A DNA stretch of 8,604 bases from an uncultured Oscillospiraceae bacterium (GTDB taxonomy: Bacteria; Bacillota; Clostridia; Oscillospirales; Ruminococcaceae). Location: the NCBI GenBank assembly GCA_934463345.1, contig CAKSJL010000068.1:1-8604 (forward strand). Reading direction: 5' to 3'. How positions within the stretch are numbered: the stretch's first letter is position 1; every line of letters starts with the position of its first letter. Position numbers and translations under genes: made by a program. The notes under the pieces were generated by a model. The model searched no databases and had not been told where the DNA came from. It was given only the letters and a program-made list of their open reading frames with translations. Below, in pieces: positions 1 to 7,595 of this stretch.

Positions 1-551
1 CAATAAATACTTACTACATTATAGCTTCTGCCGAGGCTTCATCAAATCTTGCCAGATTCGATGGAGTTAAATATGGTTTCAGAGCAAAGGACTATGATGG
101 TCTTGTTGACATGTATGAAAAGACAAGAAGCGAAGGTTTCGGAGATGAAGTAAAGAGAAGAATAATGCTTGGAACTTTCGTGTTAAGTTCAGGCTATTTT
201 GACGCTTACTACAAAAAAGCAAAGAGAGTCCAGAATAAAATCAGTGAAGAATTTTCCGATGCATTCAGTGAATGTGACATAATTGCAACACCTACTGTTC
301 CGGCTTCTGCATTTAAAATAGGTGAAAACATTGGTGATCCTGTTAAGATGTATTACAATGACGTATGTACAGTAACTGTAAATATTGCTGGTCTGCCTGC
401 TATCAGTCTACCTTGTGGCAAGGACAGCAGAAATATGCCAATAGGATTACAGCTTATCGGAAATAAATTCAGCGAACAGCAGCTTCTAAATTCTGCATAT
501 GGATATGAACAGATTTGTGGCGGATTTGACGTTCTGTCAAAAGCACTTTAA
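1..551 (+). CDS. gatA: GatA, Glu-tRNA(Gln)/Asp-tRNA(Asn) amidotransferase subunit A (3' end only)
   Basis: Partial gene, open from the window edge (first whole codon at base 3) to the TAA at 549-551; 182 residues are visible of a family usually near 485. GatA is the amidase subunit of the cytoplasmic GatCAB complex: it releases ammonia from glutamine, which GatB uses to amidate misacylated tRNA. The visible part opens with [20 protein letters not shown], a hallmark of GatA whose Arg belongs to the glutamine pocket in known structures. It continues with the DIIATPTVP stretch and the C-terminal [13 protein letters not shown] and PIGLQLIG motifs. The Lys-Ser-Ser catalytic residues lie upstream and cannot be checked. 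The ATG at 111 is internal, not a start, because the family signature lies in frame before it. gatB follows after 14 bases, as expected for a gat operon; gatC would be expected upstream. Confidence 0.96.
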   Translation, partial: INTYYIIASAEASSNLARFDGVKYGFRAKDYDGLVDMYEKTRSEGFGDEVKRRIMLGTFVLSSGYFDAYYKKAKRVQNKISEEFSDAFSECDIIATPTVPASAFKIGENIGDPVKMYYNDVCTVTVNIAGLPAISLPCGKDSRNMPIGLQLIGNKFSEQQLLNSAYGYEQICGGFDVLSKAL

Positions 552-565
552 GGAGGTAATGGAAC

Positions 566-2005
566 ATGAAGGATTATGAGATTGTTGTCGGTCTTGAAGT
601 GCACGCAGAACTGAATACCGAATCCAAAATTTTCTGCGACTGTAAAAATGCATTCGGACTTGAAGTAAATACGCAGGTTTGCCCAGTTTGTATGGGTATG
701 CCGGGTACACTGCCGACGCTTAATGAAAAAGTCGTCGACTATGCCATCAAAATGGGACATGCATTAAACTGTACAATAAACAATGTCTGCAAGCAGGACA
801 GAAAAAACTATTTTTACCCTGATCTGCCTAAAGCATATCAAATTTCACAGGCTGATGTTCCACTCTGTGAAAACGGAAAACTCGAATTCATGGTTGACGG
901 CGAAATGAAAACCGTAAGAATAACAAGAATTCATATTGAAGAGGATGCCGGAAAGCTTTTGCATGATGAATCGTTTGCAGGCTCACTTGTTGATCTTAAC
1001 CGCTGCGGAGTACCGCTTATCGAAATTGTCTCCGAACCGGATATAAGAAGCTCCGCAGAAGCAAAGGCTTATCTTGAAACAATTAAGTCCATTTTACAAT
1101 ATATCGGTATTTCTGACTGCAAAATGCAAGAAGGTTCAATCAGATGCGACGTAAATGTATCTGTAAGAGAAAAGGGTGCTAAAGAATTTGGCACACGTTC
1201 TGAAATGAAGAATGTAAACAGTTTTAGCGCTGCTGTACGAGGCATTGAGTATGAGGCAAAACGTCAGATTGAGATTCTTGAAAATGGAGGAACTGTTGTA
1301 CAGGAAACCAGAAGATGGGATGATCCTAAGGGTATGAGCTTCCCTATGCGTTCAAAGGAAGATGCACAGGATTATAGGTATTTCCCAGAACCAGATTTGC
1401 TGACAATTGTTGTTGATAAGGGTAAAGTTGAGGAACTTAAAAAGCAGATTCCTGAACTGCCTAATGCAAAAATCAAAAGATATGTCGGAGATTATTCACT
1501 CTCTCAGATTGACGCAACTCTTATTGCTGAAGATATAGAAAAATCCGCACTGTTTGATACCTGTTGTTCAACCAATAAATGCAAACCCAAAAGTATAAGC
1601 AACTGGATCTTGAGTGACATTTCAAAATACCTAAATGAAACAGGAAAGAAAATTTCTGAAACAAACCTTACAGCAGAAAAGCTTGTTTCAATTATCGAAA
1701 AAATTGAAAAGGGTGTTATCTCAAATTCAGCCGGAAAAACAGTCTTCGAGGAAATCATGAAAAATGATGGTGATATTGACAAGATCATCGAAGAAAAAGG
1801 TCTTGCACAAAATTCTGATTCCGACTTTATCGAGAATCTTGTAAGGGAAGTTTTCGCTAATAATGAAAAATCTATCAATGACTATAAAAATGGCAAGACA
1901 AATGCTTTGGGATATCTTGTCGGTCAGTGTATGAAAGCTTCGAAGGGCAAAGCAAATCCTGGAATTGTTAAAGAAACAGTAACTAAAATGCTTGAAGCAG
2001 AATAA
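566..2005 (+). CDS. gatB: GatB, Asp/Glu-tRNA amidotransferase subunit B
   Basis: Complete, 479 residues, a normal length. GatB binds the misacylated tRNA, activates the side-chain carboxylate with ATP and amidates it with ammonia from GatA. The start is fixed by AGGAGG at 551-556, nine bases before ATG, and by the N-terminal family motif GLEVHAEL (Glu11 and His13, probable metal/active-site residues). Further motifs are KNYFYPDLPKAYQISQ (80-95), HIEEDAGKLLHD (from 123, with Glu125), DLNRCGVPLIEIVSEPDIRS, MQEGSIRCDVNVSVR, GTRSEMKNVNSF, RRWDDPKG and YRYFPEPDL. The last third is the helical tail plus YqeY-like domain that contacts tRNA. Cys24, Cys26, Cys39 and Cys42 form a CxC...CxxC set like the zinc site found in a subset of GatB proteins. 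It is co-transcribed with gatA and ends just before a strong terminator. Confidence 0.98.
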   Translation: MKDYEIVVGLEVHAELNTESKIFCDCKNAFGLEVNTQVCPVCMGMPGTLPTLNEKVVDYAIKMGHALNCTINNVCKQDRKNYFYPDLPKAYQISQADVPLCENGKLEFMVDGEMKTVRITRIHIEEDAGKLLHDESFAGSLVDLNRCGVPLIEIVSEPDIRSSAEAKAYLETIKSILQYIGISDCKMQEGSIRCDVNVSVREKGAKEFGTRSEMKNVNSFSAAVRGIEYEAKRQIEILENGGTVVQETRRWDDPKGMSFPMRSKEDAQDYRYFPEPDLLTIVVDKGKVEELKKQIPELPNAKIKRYVGDYSLSQIDATLIAEDIEKSALFDTCCSTNKCKPKSISNWILSDISKYLNETGKKISETNLTAEKLVSIIEKIEKGVISNSAGKTVFEEIMKNDGDIDKIIEEKGLAQNSDSDFIENLVREVFANNEKSINDYKNGKTNALGYLVGQCMKASKGKANPGIVKETVTKMLEAE

Positions 2006-2008
2006 TAA

Positions 2009-2040
2009 AAAACCTGTCGGAATTAAATCCGGCAGGTTTT
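2009..2040 (+). terminator. Intrinsic terminator of gatAB, probably bidirectional
   Basis: The arms AACCTGTCGGA (2011-2021) and TCCGGCAGGTT (2028-2038) pair over 11 bases with one T-G wobble around the loop ATTAAA, and the flanking A and T bases extend the stem to 2009-2040. On the plus strand the stem runs into TTTTCATTTT, four bases after the gatB stop. On the minus strand it is followed by TTTTTTATTATT (2010 down to about 1999), so it can also stop transcripts arriving from gpmI. Confidence 0.9.
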
Positions 2041-2083
2041 CATTTTATAACACTATATTTTCTTAATTGATACTTTCTGTTAG

Positions 2084-2115
2084 AAAATGCCCCCTCATTT
2101 TTGAGAGAGCATTTA
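2084..2115 (-). terminator. Probable first terminator of the gpmI transcript
   Basis: Just after the gpmI stop, the minus-strand RNA can fold AAAUGCUCUCUC (2114-2103) against GAGGGGGCAUUU (2096-2085) around a six-base loop. All twelve pairs form only because two are G-U; on the plus strand the same positions are C-A mismatches, so the hairpin favours the minus strand. The downstream U tract is short (UUUUC), so it may be leaky and backed up by the stronger hairpin at 2009-2040. Confidence 0.5.
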
Positions 2116-2119
2116 TTCT

Positions 2120-3634
2120 TTATTTAATAAGTGACTTTCCAGTCATTTCAGCTGGTTGTTCAAGTCCCATAACTTTAAGCATTGTAGGTGCAATATCTGC
2201 AAGTACCCCGCCTTCACGAAGCTCACAATCCAGACCGACCACAATAAATGGAACTGGATTGGTTGTATGAGCAGTAAATGGTGAACCGTCAGCTTCATAC
2301 ATCTTATCAGCATTTCCATGGTCGGCGGTAATAAATGCAACTCCGCCCTTTGCAAGAATCGCATCAACTGTTTTGCCGATACACTCGTCAACAGCTTCTA
2401 CAGCTACCTTTGCCGCATCGAAAACACCTGTATGACCAACCATGTCACAGTTAGCATAATTTAAGATAATGGCATCATATTTGTCAGAATTTATTGCATC
2501 AACAACGGCATCTGTAACTTCATAAGCGCTCATTTCCGGCTTCATATCAAAGGTTTCAACATCTGGAGACTTGATAAGGATTCTGTCCTCACCTTCAAAT
2601 GTTTTTTCCTCACCGCCGTTAAAGAAAAATGTAACATGTGCATACTTCTGAGTTTCAGCTATCCTGAGCTGTGTTTTACCCATCTTACTGATGTATTCTC
2701 CAAATGTCATTTCAAGGGATTCCGGAGGATAAGCAACTGATACATTAGGCATTGTTGCATCATACTGAGCCATACACACAAATTCAAGCGGGAAAAAACC
2801 CTTTTTACGTTCAAATCCGGTAAATGCCTCATCAACAAATGATCTTGTAATCTGTCTTGCACGGTCAGGACGGAAATTAAAGAACACAACGCTATCATCC
2901 GCACCTATCATACCACTTTTATCACATACAGTCGGAAGCATAAATTCATCTGTTACACCATTTGCATAAGAATCCTTTATAGCCTGAACCGGGCATGTAC
3001 CCTCCACACCTTCGCCAAGCACCATGGCGTCATATGCCTTTTCAACTCTGTCCCATGCATTGTCTCTGTCCATTGCATAGAAACGACCCATGACTGTGGC
3101 AACCTTGCCTACGCCAATTTCTTTCATCTTGTCGCATGCTTCCTGCATATATTCAGCAGCTGATGAAGGAGGTACGTCACGTCCGTCAAGAAAAGCATGA
3201 ACATAAACCTTTTCAATTCCGTTTTTCTTTGCCATTTCAAGCAGTCCGTAAAGATGTTCAATATGGCTGTGTACACCGCCTGGTGAAAGCAGACCCATAA
3301 GATGAAGCGCAGTATTTTTTTCCTTGCACTTTTCTATTGCTGTCTTTATTGCAGAATTCTCAAAAAACTTTCCATCCTGAATATCCTTTGAAATTTTCAC
3401 AAGCATCTGATAAACAATTCTTCCAGCACCAATGTTTGTATGACCAACTTCAGAATTGCCCATCTGTCCATCAGGAAGACCTACATCAAGCCCGCTTGCG
3501 CCGATCAATGTATGCGGTCCCTGCAAGAATTTGTCTATATTTGGCTTTTTAGCAGCAGCAATTGCATTGCCATAATCACTTGGATTATATCCAAAGCCAT
3601 CCATAATTAAAAGAGCAACAGGTTTTTTTGACAT
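2120..3634 (-). CDS. gpmI: 2,3-bisphosphoglycerate-independent phosphoglycerate mutase
   Basis: Complete, 504 residues, normal for the family (about 505-515). It interconverts 3- and 2-phosphoglycerate in cytoplasmic glycolysis through a phosphoserine intermediate and normally needs two Mn(II) ions. It has the alkaline-phosphatase-fold metal motif LLIMDGFG (Asp12) and the catalytic serine in [10 protein letters not shown] (Ser61). The inserted phosphotransferase domain carries GGVHSHIEH (His122), DGRDVPP (150-156) and FRPDRARQI. The second metal-ligand set is [23 protein letters not shown] and [10 protein letters not shown]. No expected residue is missing. The start is preceded by AAAGGG about ten bases upstream. 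It is last in the minus-strand run, 26 bases after the DUF6440-like gene, and is followed by two candidate terminators. Confidence 0.98.
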   Translation of the reverse strand: MSKKPVALLIMDGFGYNPSDYGNAIAAAKKPNIDKFLQGPHTLIGASGLDVGLPDGQMGNSEVGHTNIGAGRIVYQMLVKISKDIQDGKFFENSAIKTAIEKCKEKNTALHLMGLLSPGGVHSHIEHLYGLLEMAKKNGIEKVYVHAFLDGRDVPPSSAAEYMQEACDKMKEIGVGKVATVMGRFYAMDRDNAWDRVEKAYDAMVLGEGVEGTCPVQAIKDSYANGVTDEFMLPTVCDKSGMIGADDSVVFFNFRPDRARQITRSFVDEAFTGFERKKGFFPLEFVCMAQYDATMPNVSVAYPPESLEMTFGEYISKMGKTQLRIAETQKYAHVTFFFNGGEEKTFEGEDRILIKSPDVETFDMKPEMSAYEVTDAVVDAINSDKYDAIILNYANCDMVGHTGVFDAAKVAVEAVDECIGKTVDAILAKGGVAFITADHGNADKMYEADGSPFTAHTTNPVPFIVVGLDCELREGGVLADIAPTMLKVMGLEQPAEMTGKSLIK

Positions 3635-3660
3635 ATTACATTTACCCTTTCCAGATAATC

Positions 3661-3861
3661 TTATTCCTCAGTTGGAACAGAAGTTATAACAGGCTTTCCA
3701 TTGCTGTCAAGCAAGACGGTCATACCACCTGCATATCCATTGTATGAAAAAATATAATTAACGCCCGTTTCTTTGTCAACCCATATCTCAATACCGGTCA
3801 TAGTTCCCTGAGAATAAGTTTTTACAAATCTATTTTTAGCCTTTTTATCATTATTAAACAT
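3661..3861 (-). CDS. Small DUF6440-like protein of unknown function
   Basis: A 66-residue protein beginning [12 protein letters not shown]. After a lysine-rich start it shows the core [16 protein letters not shown] (about 23-38), then [18 protein letters not shown] (42-59), and a short acidic end. The DxETGVxY...GYAGGxTxLLDxxGKPV pattern is what I know as the DUF6440 family, common in Firmicutes and without an assigned function. No signal peptide or membrane segment is visible, so it is probably cytoplasmic. I take the start at 3861 because residues read upstream of it in frame are only the tpiA gene in another phase. The ATG lies four bases after the tpiA stop with a weak GAAGG inside the tpiA end, which suggests translational coupling to tpiA. 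gpmI follows after 26 bases. The family call is from memory of the pattern. Confidence 0.8.
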   Translation of the reverse strand: MFNNDKKAKNRFVKTYSQGTMTGIEIWVDKETGVNYIFSYNGYAGGMTVLLDSNGKPVITSVPTEE

Positions 3862-3865
3862 TAGT

Positions 3866-4642
3866 TTAGCCTTCAACAGCAGCCTGAACGATAGTATTGA
3901 AATCGTCTGCCTTGAGTGAAGCTCCACCGATAAGACCACCATCAACATTTGGCTTAGCAAGCAGTTCAGCACAGTTCTTTGCATTCATTGAACCGCCGTA
4001 CTGAATTGTAACCTCTTCAGCTGTTGCGTTGTCATAAATTTTTGCGAGAGTTGAACGAATAAAGCCGCAAACTTCCTCAGCCTGATCAGCAGTAGCTGTT
4101 TTACCTGTACCAATAGCCCATACCGGTTCGTAAGCAATAACGGTTTTCTTAACGTCCTCAGCAGAAACACCGAAAAGATCAAGCTTAATCTGACGTGCAA
4201 TAACTTCCTCAGTAATATTGCATTCACGTTCCCAGAGAAGCTCGCCTACGCAAACGATCGGCTTTAAACCGGCAGCAAGAGCAGCCTTTGTTCTCTTGTT
4301 AACTGTTTCGTCTGTTTCGCCAAAGTACTGTCTTCTTTCAGAATGACCAATTACAACGTATTCCACACCAAGTTCAACCAACATATCTGCTGAAATTTCA
4401 CCTGTAAATGCGCCGCTTTTTTCAAAGTGAACATTTTCAGCACCAATTTTTACATTTGAACCCTTTGTAGCATTAATAGCTGTTTCAAGGTTAGTAAATG
4501 GAACGCACGCAATTACTTCAACCTTGCCGTCTGCATTTTCAACGAGAGGTTTAATTGATTCAAGAAGCTCCTTAGCCTCAGGTCTTGTTTTATTCATCTT
4601 CCAGTTACCAGCTATAATAGCTTTTCTGACTAATTTATTCAT
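3866..4642 (-). CDS. tpiA: Triosephosphate isomerase
   Basis: Complete, 258 residues, typical length for this homodimeric TIM barrel. It interconverts dihydroxyacetone phosphate and glyceraldehyde 3-phosphate in the cytoplasm. Catalytic residues are all visible: Asn13 and Lys15 in AGNWKMNK, His100 in VIGHSERRQYFGE, and Glu172 in AYEPVWAIGTGKTAT, which runs into the mobile loop 6. The phosphate-binding IQYGGSMNAKN and GLIGGASL segments follow near the C-terminus. The start has AAGGAG nine bases upstream and begins MNKLVRKAIIAGNWK, a few residues longer than the commonest MRKPIIAGNWK form. It lies 71 bases after pgk, a gap holding a hairpin, and is directly followed by the DUF6440-like gene. 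Confidence 0.98.
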   Translation of the reverse strand: MNKLVRKAIIAGNWKMNKTRPEAKELLESIKPLVENADGKVEVIACVPFTNLETAINATKGSNVKIGAENVHFEKSGAFTGEISADMLVELGVEYVVIGHSERRQYFGETDETVNKRTKAALAAGLKPIVCVGELLWERECNITEEVIARQIKLDLFGVSAEDVKKTVIAYEPVWAIGTGKTATADQAEEVCGFIRSTLAKIYDNATAEEVTIQYGGSMNAKNCAELLAKPNVDGGLIGGASLKADDFNTIVQAAVEG

Positions 4643-4681
4643 TGTTATTTACTCCTTGTTTTCTCCAGTATTTTTAAATAG

Positions 4682-4703
4682 GGGCGAATATTTCTATCCG
4701 CCC
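4682..4703 (-). other. Hairpin in the pgk-tpiA intergenic region
   Basis: In the minus-strand RNA, GGGCGGAUA (4703-4695) pairs with UAUUCGCCC (4690-4682) over nine bases with one G-U, closing a GAAA tetraloop. What follows is UAUUUAAAAAUAC rather than a run of U, so it looks more like an mRNA processing or stability element, or a weak attenuator, than a true terminator. It begins about ten bases after the pgk stop codon. Confidence 0.55.
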
Positions 4704-4713
4704 ATACTAATTA

Positions 4714-5934
4714 TTATTTATCAGCAATAACGTCTACGCCAGGAAGAACCTTACCCTCAAGATATTCAAGAGAAGCGCCGCCGCCTGTTGAGATATGGCT
4801 CATCTTATCAGCAAAACCAAGCTGCATAACTGCTGCTGCTGAGTCACCGCCGCCAATGATTGTTGTTGCATCTGTTTCAGCCAGTGCCTTTGCAACTGCA
4901 ATTGTACCCTTAGCAAGTACAGGATTCTCGAATACGCCCATAGGACCATTCCATACAACTGTCTTTGCTGTTTTTGCAGCATTTGCAAAGAGTTCCTGTG
5001 TCTTAGGACCAATATCAAGACCCATTTTATCAGCAGGGATCTTATCTGAATCACAAATCTCAATTTCGATTTCCGAATCAATAGGATCAGGGAAAGAAGA
5101 TGTGATAGCTGTATCAACTGGAAGAAGAATCTTTTTGCCAAGCTTTTCAGCCTTTGCAAGCATTTCCTTACAGTAATCAATCTTTTCATCATCAACGAGT
5201 GATGTACCGATTGAACCGCCGTTAGCCTTGATGAAAGTATAAGCCATACCGCCACCGATAATAAGTGTATCACACTTTTCAAGGAGGTTGGAAATAACAT
5301 TCAGCTTATCTGCAACCTTAGCACCACCGAGAATTGCAACGAATGGTCTTTCAGGTACTTCAACGGCATTGCCGAGGTACTTGATTTCCTTCTGCATGAG
5401 GTAACCTACAGCTGTTTCCTTTACAAACTTTGTAACTCCTGCAGTTGAAGCATGTGCTCTGTGTGCAGAACCAAAAGCGTCCATTACGAAAACTTCATCG
5501 TCAACAAGGTCAGCAAGTTCCTTTGCAAAGTCCTCACCATTTTTTGTTTCCTCTGCGCCTCTGAATCTTGTATTTTCAAGAACAACGATTTCGCCGTCCT
5601 TCATTTCAGCAACTGCCTTCTTTGCATTTTCACCTGTTACTGTATCATCCTTTGCAAAAACAACCTTTGTATCAACAAGTTCTGCAAGACGCTTTGCAGC
5701 CGGTGCAAGTGAGAACTTGTCCTCAGGACCGTTCTTAGGCTTGCCGAGATGTGAGCAAAGTACAACCTTGCCGCCGTCAGCAATCAGCTTCTTGATTGTT
5801 GGGAGAGCAGCCTGGATTCTGTTATCGTTAGTAATAACGCCATCTTTAAGAGGTACGTTGAAGTCAACTCTTACAAGAACCTTTTTACCTTTAACATTAA
5901 TGTCATCAACTGTAACTTTGTTTAAACCTGCCAT
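4714..5934 (-). CDS. pgk: Phosphoglycerate kinase
   Basis: Complete, 406 residues, normal for bacterial PGK (about 390-415). It transfers phosphate from 1,3-bisphosphoglycerate to ADP, the first ATP-forming step of glycolysis. The N-terminal lobe shows [12 protein letters not shown] with the 3-phosphoglycerate-binding Asp and Asn, [24 protein letters not shown] and [11 protein letters not shown]. The C-terminal nucleotide lobe shows [30 protein letters not shown], and the glycine-rich [11 protein letters not shown] with [11 protein letters not shown]. The ATG at 5934 fits family N-termini, but the best Shine-Dalgarno (AAAGGA) is a rather long 13 bases upstream. It heads a pgk-tpiA-DUF6440-gpmI run and sits 95 bases downstream of degV, a gap that contains a possible promoter. 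Confidence 0.98.
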   Translation of the reverse strand: MAGLNKVTVDDINVKGKKVLVRVDFNVPLKDGVITNDNRIQAALPTIKKLIADGGKVVLCSHLGKPKNGPEDKFSLAPAAKRLAELVDTKVVFAKDDTVTGENAKKAVAEMKDGEIVVLENTRFRGAEETKNGEDFAKELADLVDDEVFVMDAFGSAHRAHASTAGVTKFVKETAVGYLMQKEIKYLGNAVEVPERPFVAILGGAKVADKLNVISNLLEKCDTLIIGGGMAYTFIKANGGSIGTSLVDDEKIDYCKEMLAKAEKLGKKILLPVDTAITSSFPDPIDSEIEIEICDSDKIPADKMGLDIGPKTQELFANAAKTAKTVVWNGPMGVFENPVLAKGTIAVAKALAETDATTIIGGGDSAAAVMQLGFADKMSHISTGGGASLEYLEGKVLPGVDVIADK

Positions 5935-6001
5935 GTTATTCTTAACATCCTTTCATTTATACATTTAAAATACTGCTATAAAAATGCATCTGGTATATCC
6001 T

Positions 6002-6032
6002 CTGTTATAACAGCTATTTATATTTTACACTA
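6002..6032 (-). promoter_or_regulatory. Possible extended -10 promoter or palindromic operator before pgk
   Basis: CTGTTATAACAG (6002-6013) is a perfect 12-base palindrome in the degV-pgk gap. Read on the minus strand it contains TGTTATAAC (6012-6004), a good extended -10 element. The hexamer 17 bases upstream is TAGTGT, a poor -35. Initiation would fall near 5997, giving a leader of about 63 bases for pgk. The palindrome could equally be a regulator site; I do not recognise a known consensus such as cre or CggR. Confidence 0.35.
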
Positions 6033-6947
6033 TTCTCCCCTGTTTTGCAAGTCATTTTTATGAATTACATCAAGATTTTTTCTTCCCCTTATAATAAAAC
6101 CAACAACATTGTGTCCAGCATTGCAGGCAACAGTAGCTCCTATCTGTACAGTATACTCCGGCGGATAACCGAATTTTTTTGTCATTTCAGCTGCAAGAGT
6201 GTCTGTCAGCGTTGAATCACTGCCCTTTACCATAATATACGGAGTCTGTGGAGTCATTGATCTTTCAGCGTCCGCAAGAAGCTTTGGAACAATATTTTTC
6301 TCCCCTCTTATTTTTTCAAGCACTGTTGAAACGCCATTCGCAATTTTAATAACCGGTCTTAAGCCCAGAAGCTCACCTGCAAATGCAGATGCTGCACTTA
6401 TTCTTCCGGATTTTTTTGCATATTTTAAAGTCATAGGGACAAAATGAACCTCTGCACAGTCAAACCACTCTCTTAGATATTCTATTATCTCGTCCGGATT
6501 TTCGCCTTTCTGCGCTTTGAGTGCAGCCTGTATCACCGGATATCCGTAAACAGCCGTATAATTTTTAGAATCTACAATATTTATGTGCATCTTAGGTCCT
6601 TCAACATCTGCCATTTCCTTTTTAAATTCTTCAGCAGCAGACAATGCATTATTGTATGTTCCGGAACCTGTTGATGAAATTGTAACATATATAACATCAG
6701 TCCATCCCTCTTCATAAAGCTCTTCGAAAACCTCAAGTATCTCAAAGGCTGTAAGCTGGGAGGTAGTCGGCATTTCCTTTGCATTGTCCATCATACGGTA
6801 AAACTGTTCATTACTGAAATCTATTCTTTCTCTGTATGAAACACCGTCAACAGTAACCGGAAAGCACATTACCTTTATACCAAGCTTCTTTTCTTCTTCT
6901 TTTGTAATATCGGATGTTGAGTCAGTAATAATTTTAATTTTCTGCAT
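6030..6947 (-). CDS. DegV family fatty-acid-binding protein (FakB-like), divergent C-terminal motif
   Basis: Complete, 305 residues, usual length about 280-300. DegV/FakB proteins carry a fatty acid and, in FakAB systems, present it to the kinase FakA. Visible family features are IITDSTSDI (6-14), PTTSQ (60-64), the TISSTGSGTYNNA loop (89-101), VDSKNYTAVYG (125-135) and LKYAKKSGRIS (174-184). The usual C-terminal IGxxxGTHTGPG motif is replaced by IGATVACNAGHNVVG (269-283), so the phosphate-binding His seen in FakB proteins is Asn here, with a His three residues later. Lipid specificity or use of FakA is therefore uncertain. The ATG overlaps the trmL stop by one base (TAATG) and has AGGTGAG just upstream, showing coupling to trmL. 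No fakA is in the window. The stop is TAG. Confidence 0.93.
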   Translation of the reverse strand: MQKIKIITDSTSDITKEEEKKLGIKVMCFPVTVDGVSYRERIDFSNEQFYRMMDNAKEMPTTSQLTAFEILEVFEELYEEGWTDVIYVTISSTGSGTYNNALSAAEEFKKEMADVEGPKMHINIVDSKNYTAVYGYPVIQAALKAQKGENPDEIIEYLREWFDCAEVHFVPMTLKYAKKSGRISAASAFAGELLGLRPVIKIANGVSTVLEKIRGEKNIVPKLLADAERSMTPQTPYIMVKGSDSTLTDTLAAEMTKKFGYPPEYTVQIGATVACNAGHNVVGFIIRGRKNLDVIHKNDLQNRGE

Positions 6948-7459
6948 TATATCTCACCTTTCTGATTCCAGTCAAACTGCGTCAGCTTTCCTTCTCTTGA
7001 AAGATCAGGAAAATCCCACTGCCTTAAAATTTCATAAACAGCAATCGCAACTGAATTTGAAAGGTTAAGACTTCGCAGATTATTTCTCATTGGAATTCTG
7101 ACACAGCTATCATCGTTTTCGTATAATATTTTTTCATCAATCCCCTTATCTTCTCTTCCAAAGAAAATATAACAGTTGTCCGGATATTCAATATCACTGT
7201 ATACATTCCTGCCCTTTGTTGTAAAATAATAATAACTGCCGCAGTTTTTTTCATAAAAATCTTCAATATTGTCATAATAGCTTATATCAAGTTTATCCCA
7301 GTAATCAAGACCGGCTCTTTTCAGATTTTTATCTGTTATTTCAAAGCCAAATGGTCTTATAAGGTGCAACCTTGCACCTGTAACAGCACATGTTCTGGCA
7401 ATATTCCCTGTATTCTGCGGAATCTGCGGTTCAACAAGAACTATATTTAAATTATTCAT
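6947..7459 (-). CDS. trmL: tRNA (cytidine/uridine-2'-O-)-methyltransferase TrmL (SPOUT family)
   Basis: Complete, 170 residues, close to the roughly 155-170 of TrmL. The family is a dimeric, trefoil-knotted SPOUT (SpoU) methyltransferase that uses S-adenosylmethionine to methylate the 2'-hydroxyl of wobble nucleotide 34 in tRNA(Leu) species. Motif 1 is IVLVEPQIPQNTGNIARTC with the conserved Asn and Arg (about 6-24). Motif 2 is IFFGREDKGI (98-107), and motif 3 is IPMRNNLRSLNLSNSVAIAV, forming the knot and cofactor site. The start is firm because the family begins almost at IVLxEPxIP. It is the first gene of the minus-strand unit and overlaps degV by one base. The promoter just upstream implies a leader of only about ten bases, with GGGTGAG beginning near the transcript 5' end. 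Confidence 0.95.
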   Translation of the reverse strand: MNNLNIVLVEPQIPQNTGNIARTCAVTGARLHLIRPFGFEITDKNLKRAGLDYWDKLDISYYDNIEDFYEKNCGSYYYFTTKGRNVYSDIEYPDNCYIFFGREDKGIDEKILYENDDSCVRIPMRNNLRSLNLSNSVAIAVYEILRQWDFPDLSREGKLTQFDWNQKGEI

Positions 7460-7474
7460 AAGCTCACCCTTTTT

Positions 7475-7503
7475 ATTATAACAGAAAATAAAGCTTATTT
7501 CAA
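7475..7503 (-). promoter_or_regulatory. Strong sigma-A-like promoter for trmL-degV (and probably downstream genes)
   Basis: On the minus strand: TTGAAA (7503-7498), a 17-base spacer, then TATAAT (7480-7475) preceded by TGT, a full extended -10 (TGTTATAAT). Five of six -35 bases and all six -10 bases fit the sigma-A consensus. Initiation is predicted near 7468, only about nine to eleven bases before the trmL ATG. Confidence 0.8.
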
Positions 7504-7539
7504 CAAAATTGTAAAAAATGGAGCAGATTTTAAATGTAT

Positions 7540-7568
7540 TTTATTTATTTCGATGTTAACAATATAAA
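7540..7568 (+). promoter_or_regulatory. Weak candidate promoter for the small-ORF/TSUP operon
   Basis: TATAAA (7563-7568) lies 17 bases after TTTATT (7540-7545), which matches the -35 consensus poorly. Initiation near 7575 would leave a leader of about 20 bases that includes the GGAG ribosome site. The region is AT-rich, so chance matches are likely. The rest of the 136-base divergent gap shows nothing else that I recognise. Confidence 0.3.
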
Positions 7569-7595
7569 TGCAATAAAAATAATGGAGATGTAAAA

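Noticed and set aside
1504..1878. A 124-codon open frame antisense to gatB.
   Set aside because: It is a composition-driven shadow (Ser/Phe/Ile-rich) opposite a certain gene, with no recognisable motif.
3631..3642. ATG TAA start-stop pair just before the gpmI ATG on the minus strand.
   Set aside because: It is AT-rich chance sequence; no ribosome site is dedicated to it and bacterial minimal uORFs of this kind are not established.
3862..3984. A longer 107-residue version of the DUF6440-like protein starting inside tpiA.
   Set aside because: The extra N-terminal residues are tpiA read out of phase and do not fit the family, while the ATG at 3861 gives the expected small size.
4800..5300. A 166-codon open frame within pgk on the same strand.
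   Set aside because: It is Leu/Gln-rich low-complexity translation of pgk in another frame, with no ribosome site or family resemblance.
5452..5712. A Cys-rich open frame on the plus strand opposite pgk.
   Set aside because: The Cys codons arise from reverse complements of pgk Ala/Thr codons. There is no ribosome site, and pgk is unambiguous on the other strand.
5935..6029. Search for a cre site, CggR operator or riboswitch before pgk.
   Set aside because: No match to the cre or CggR consensus is visible, and the 95-base gap is too short and too AT-rich for a known riboswitch class.
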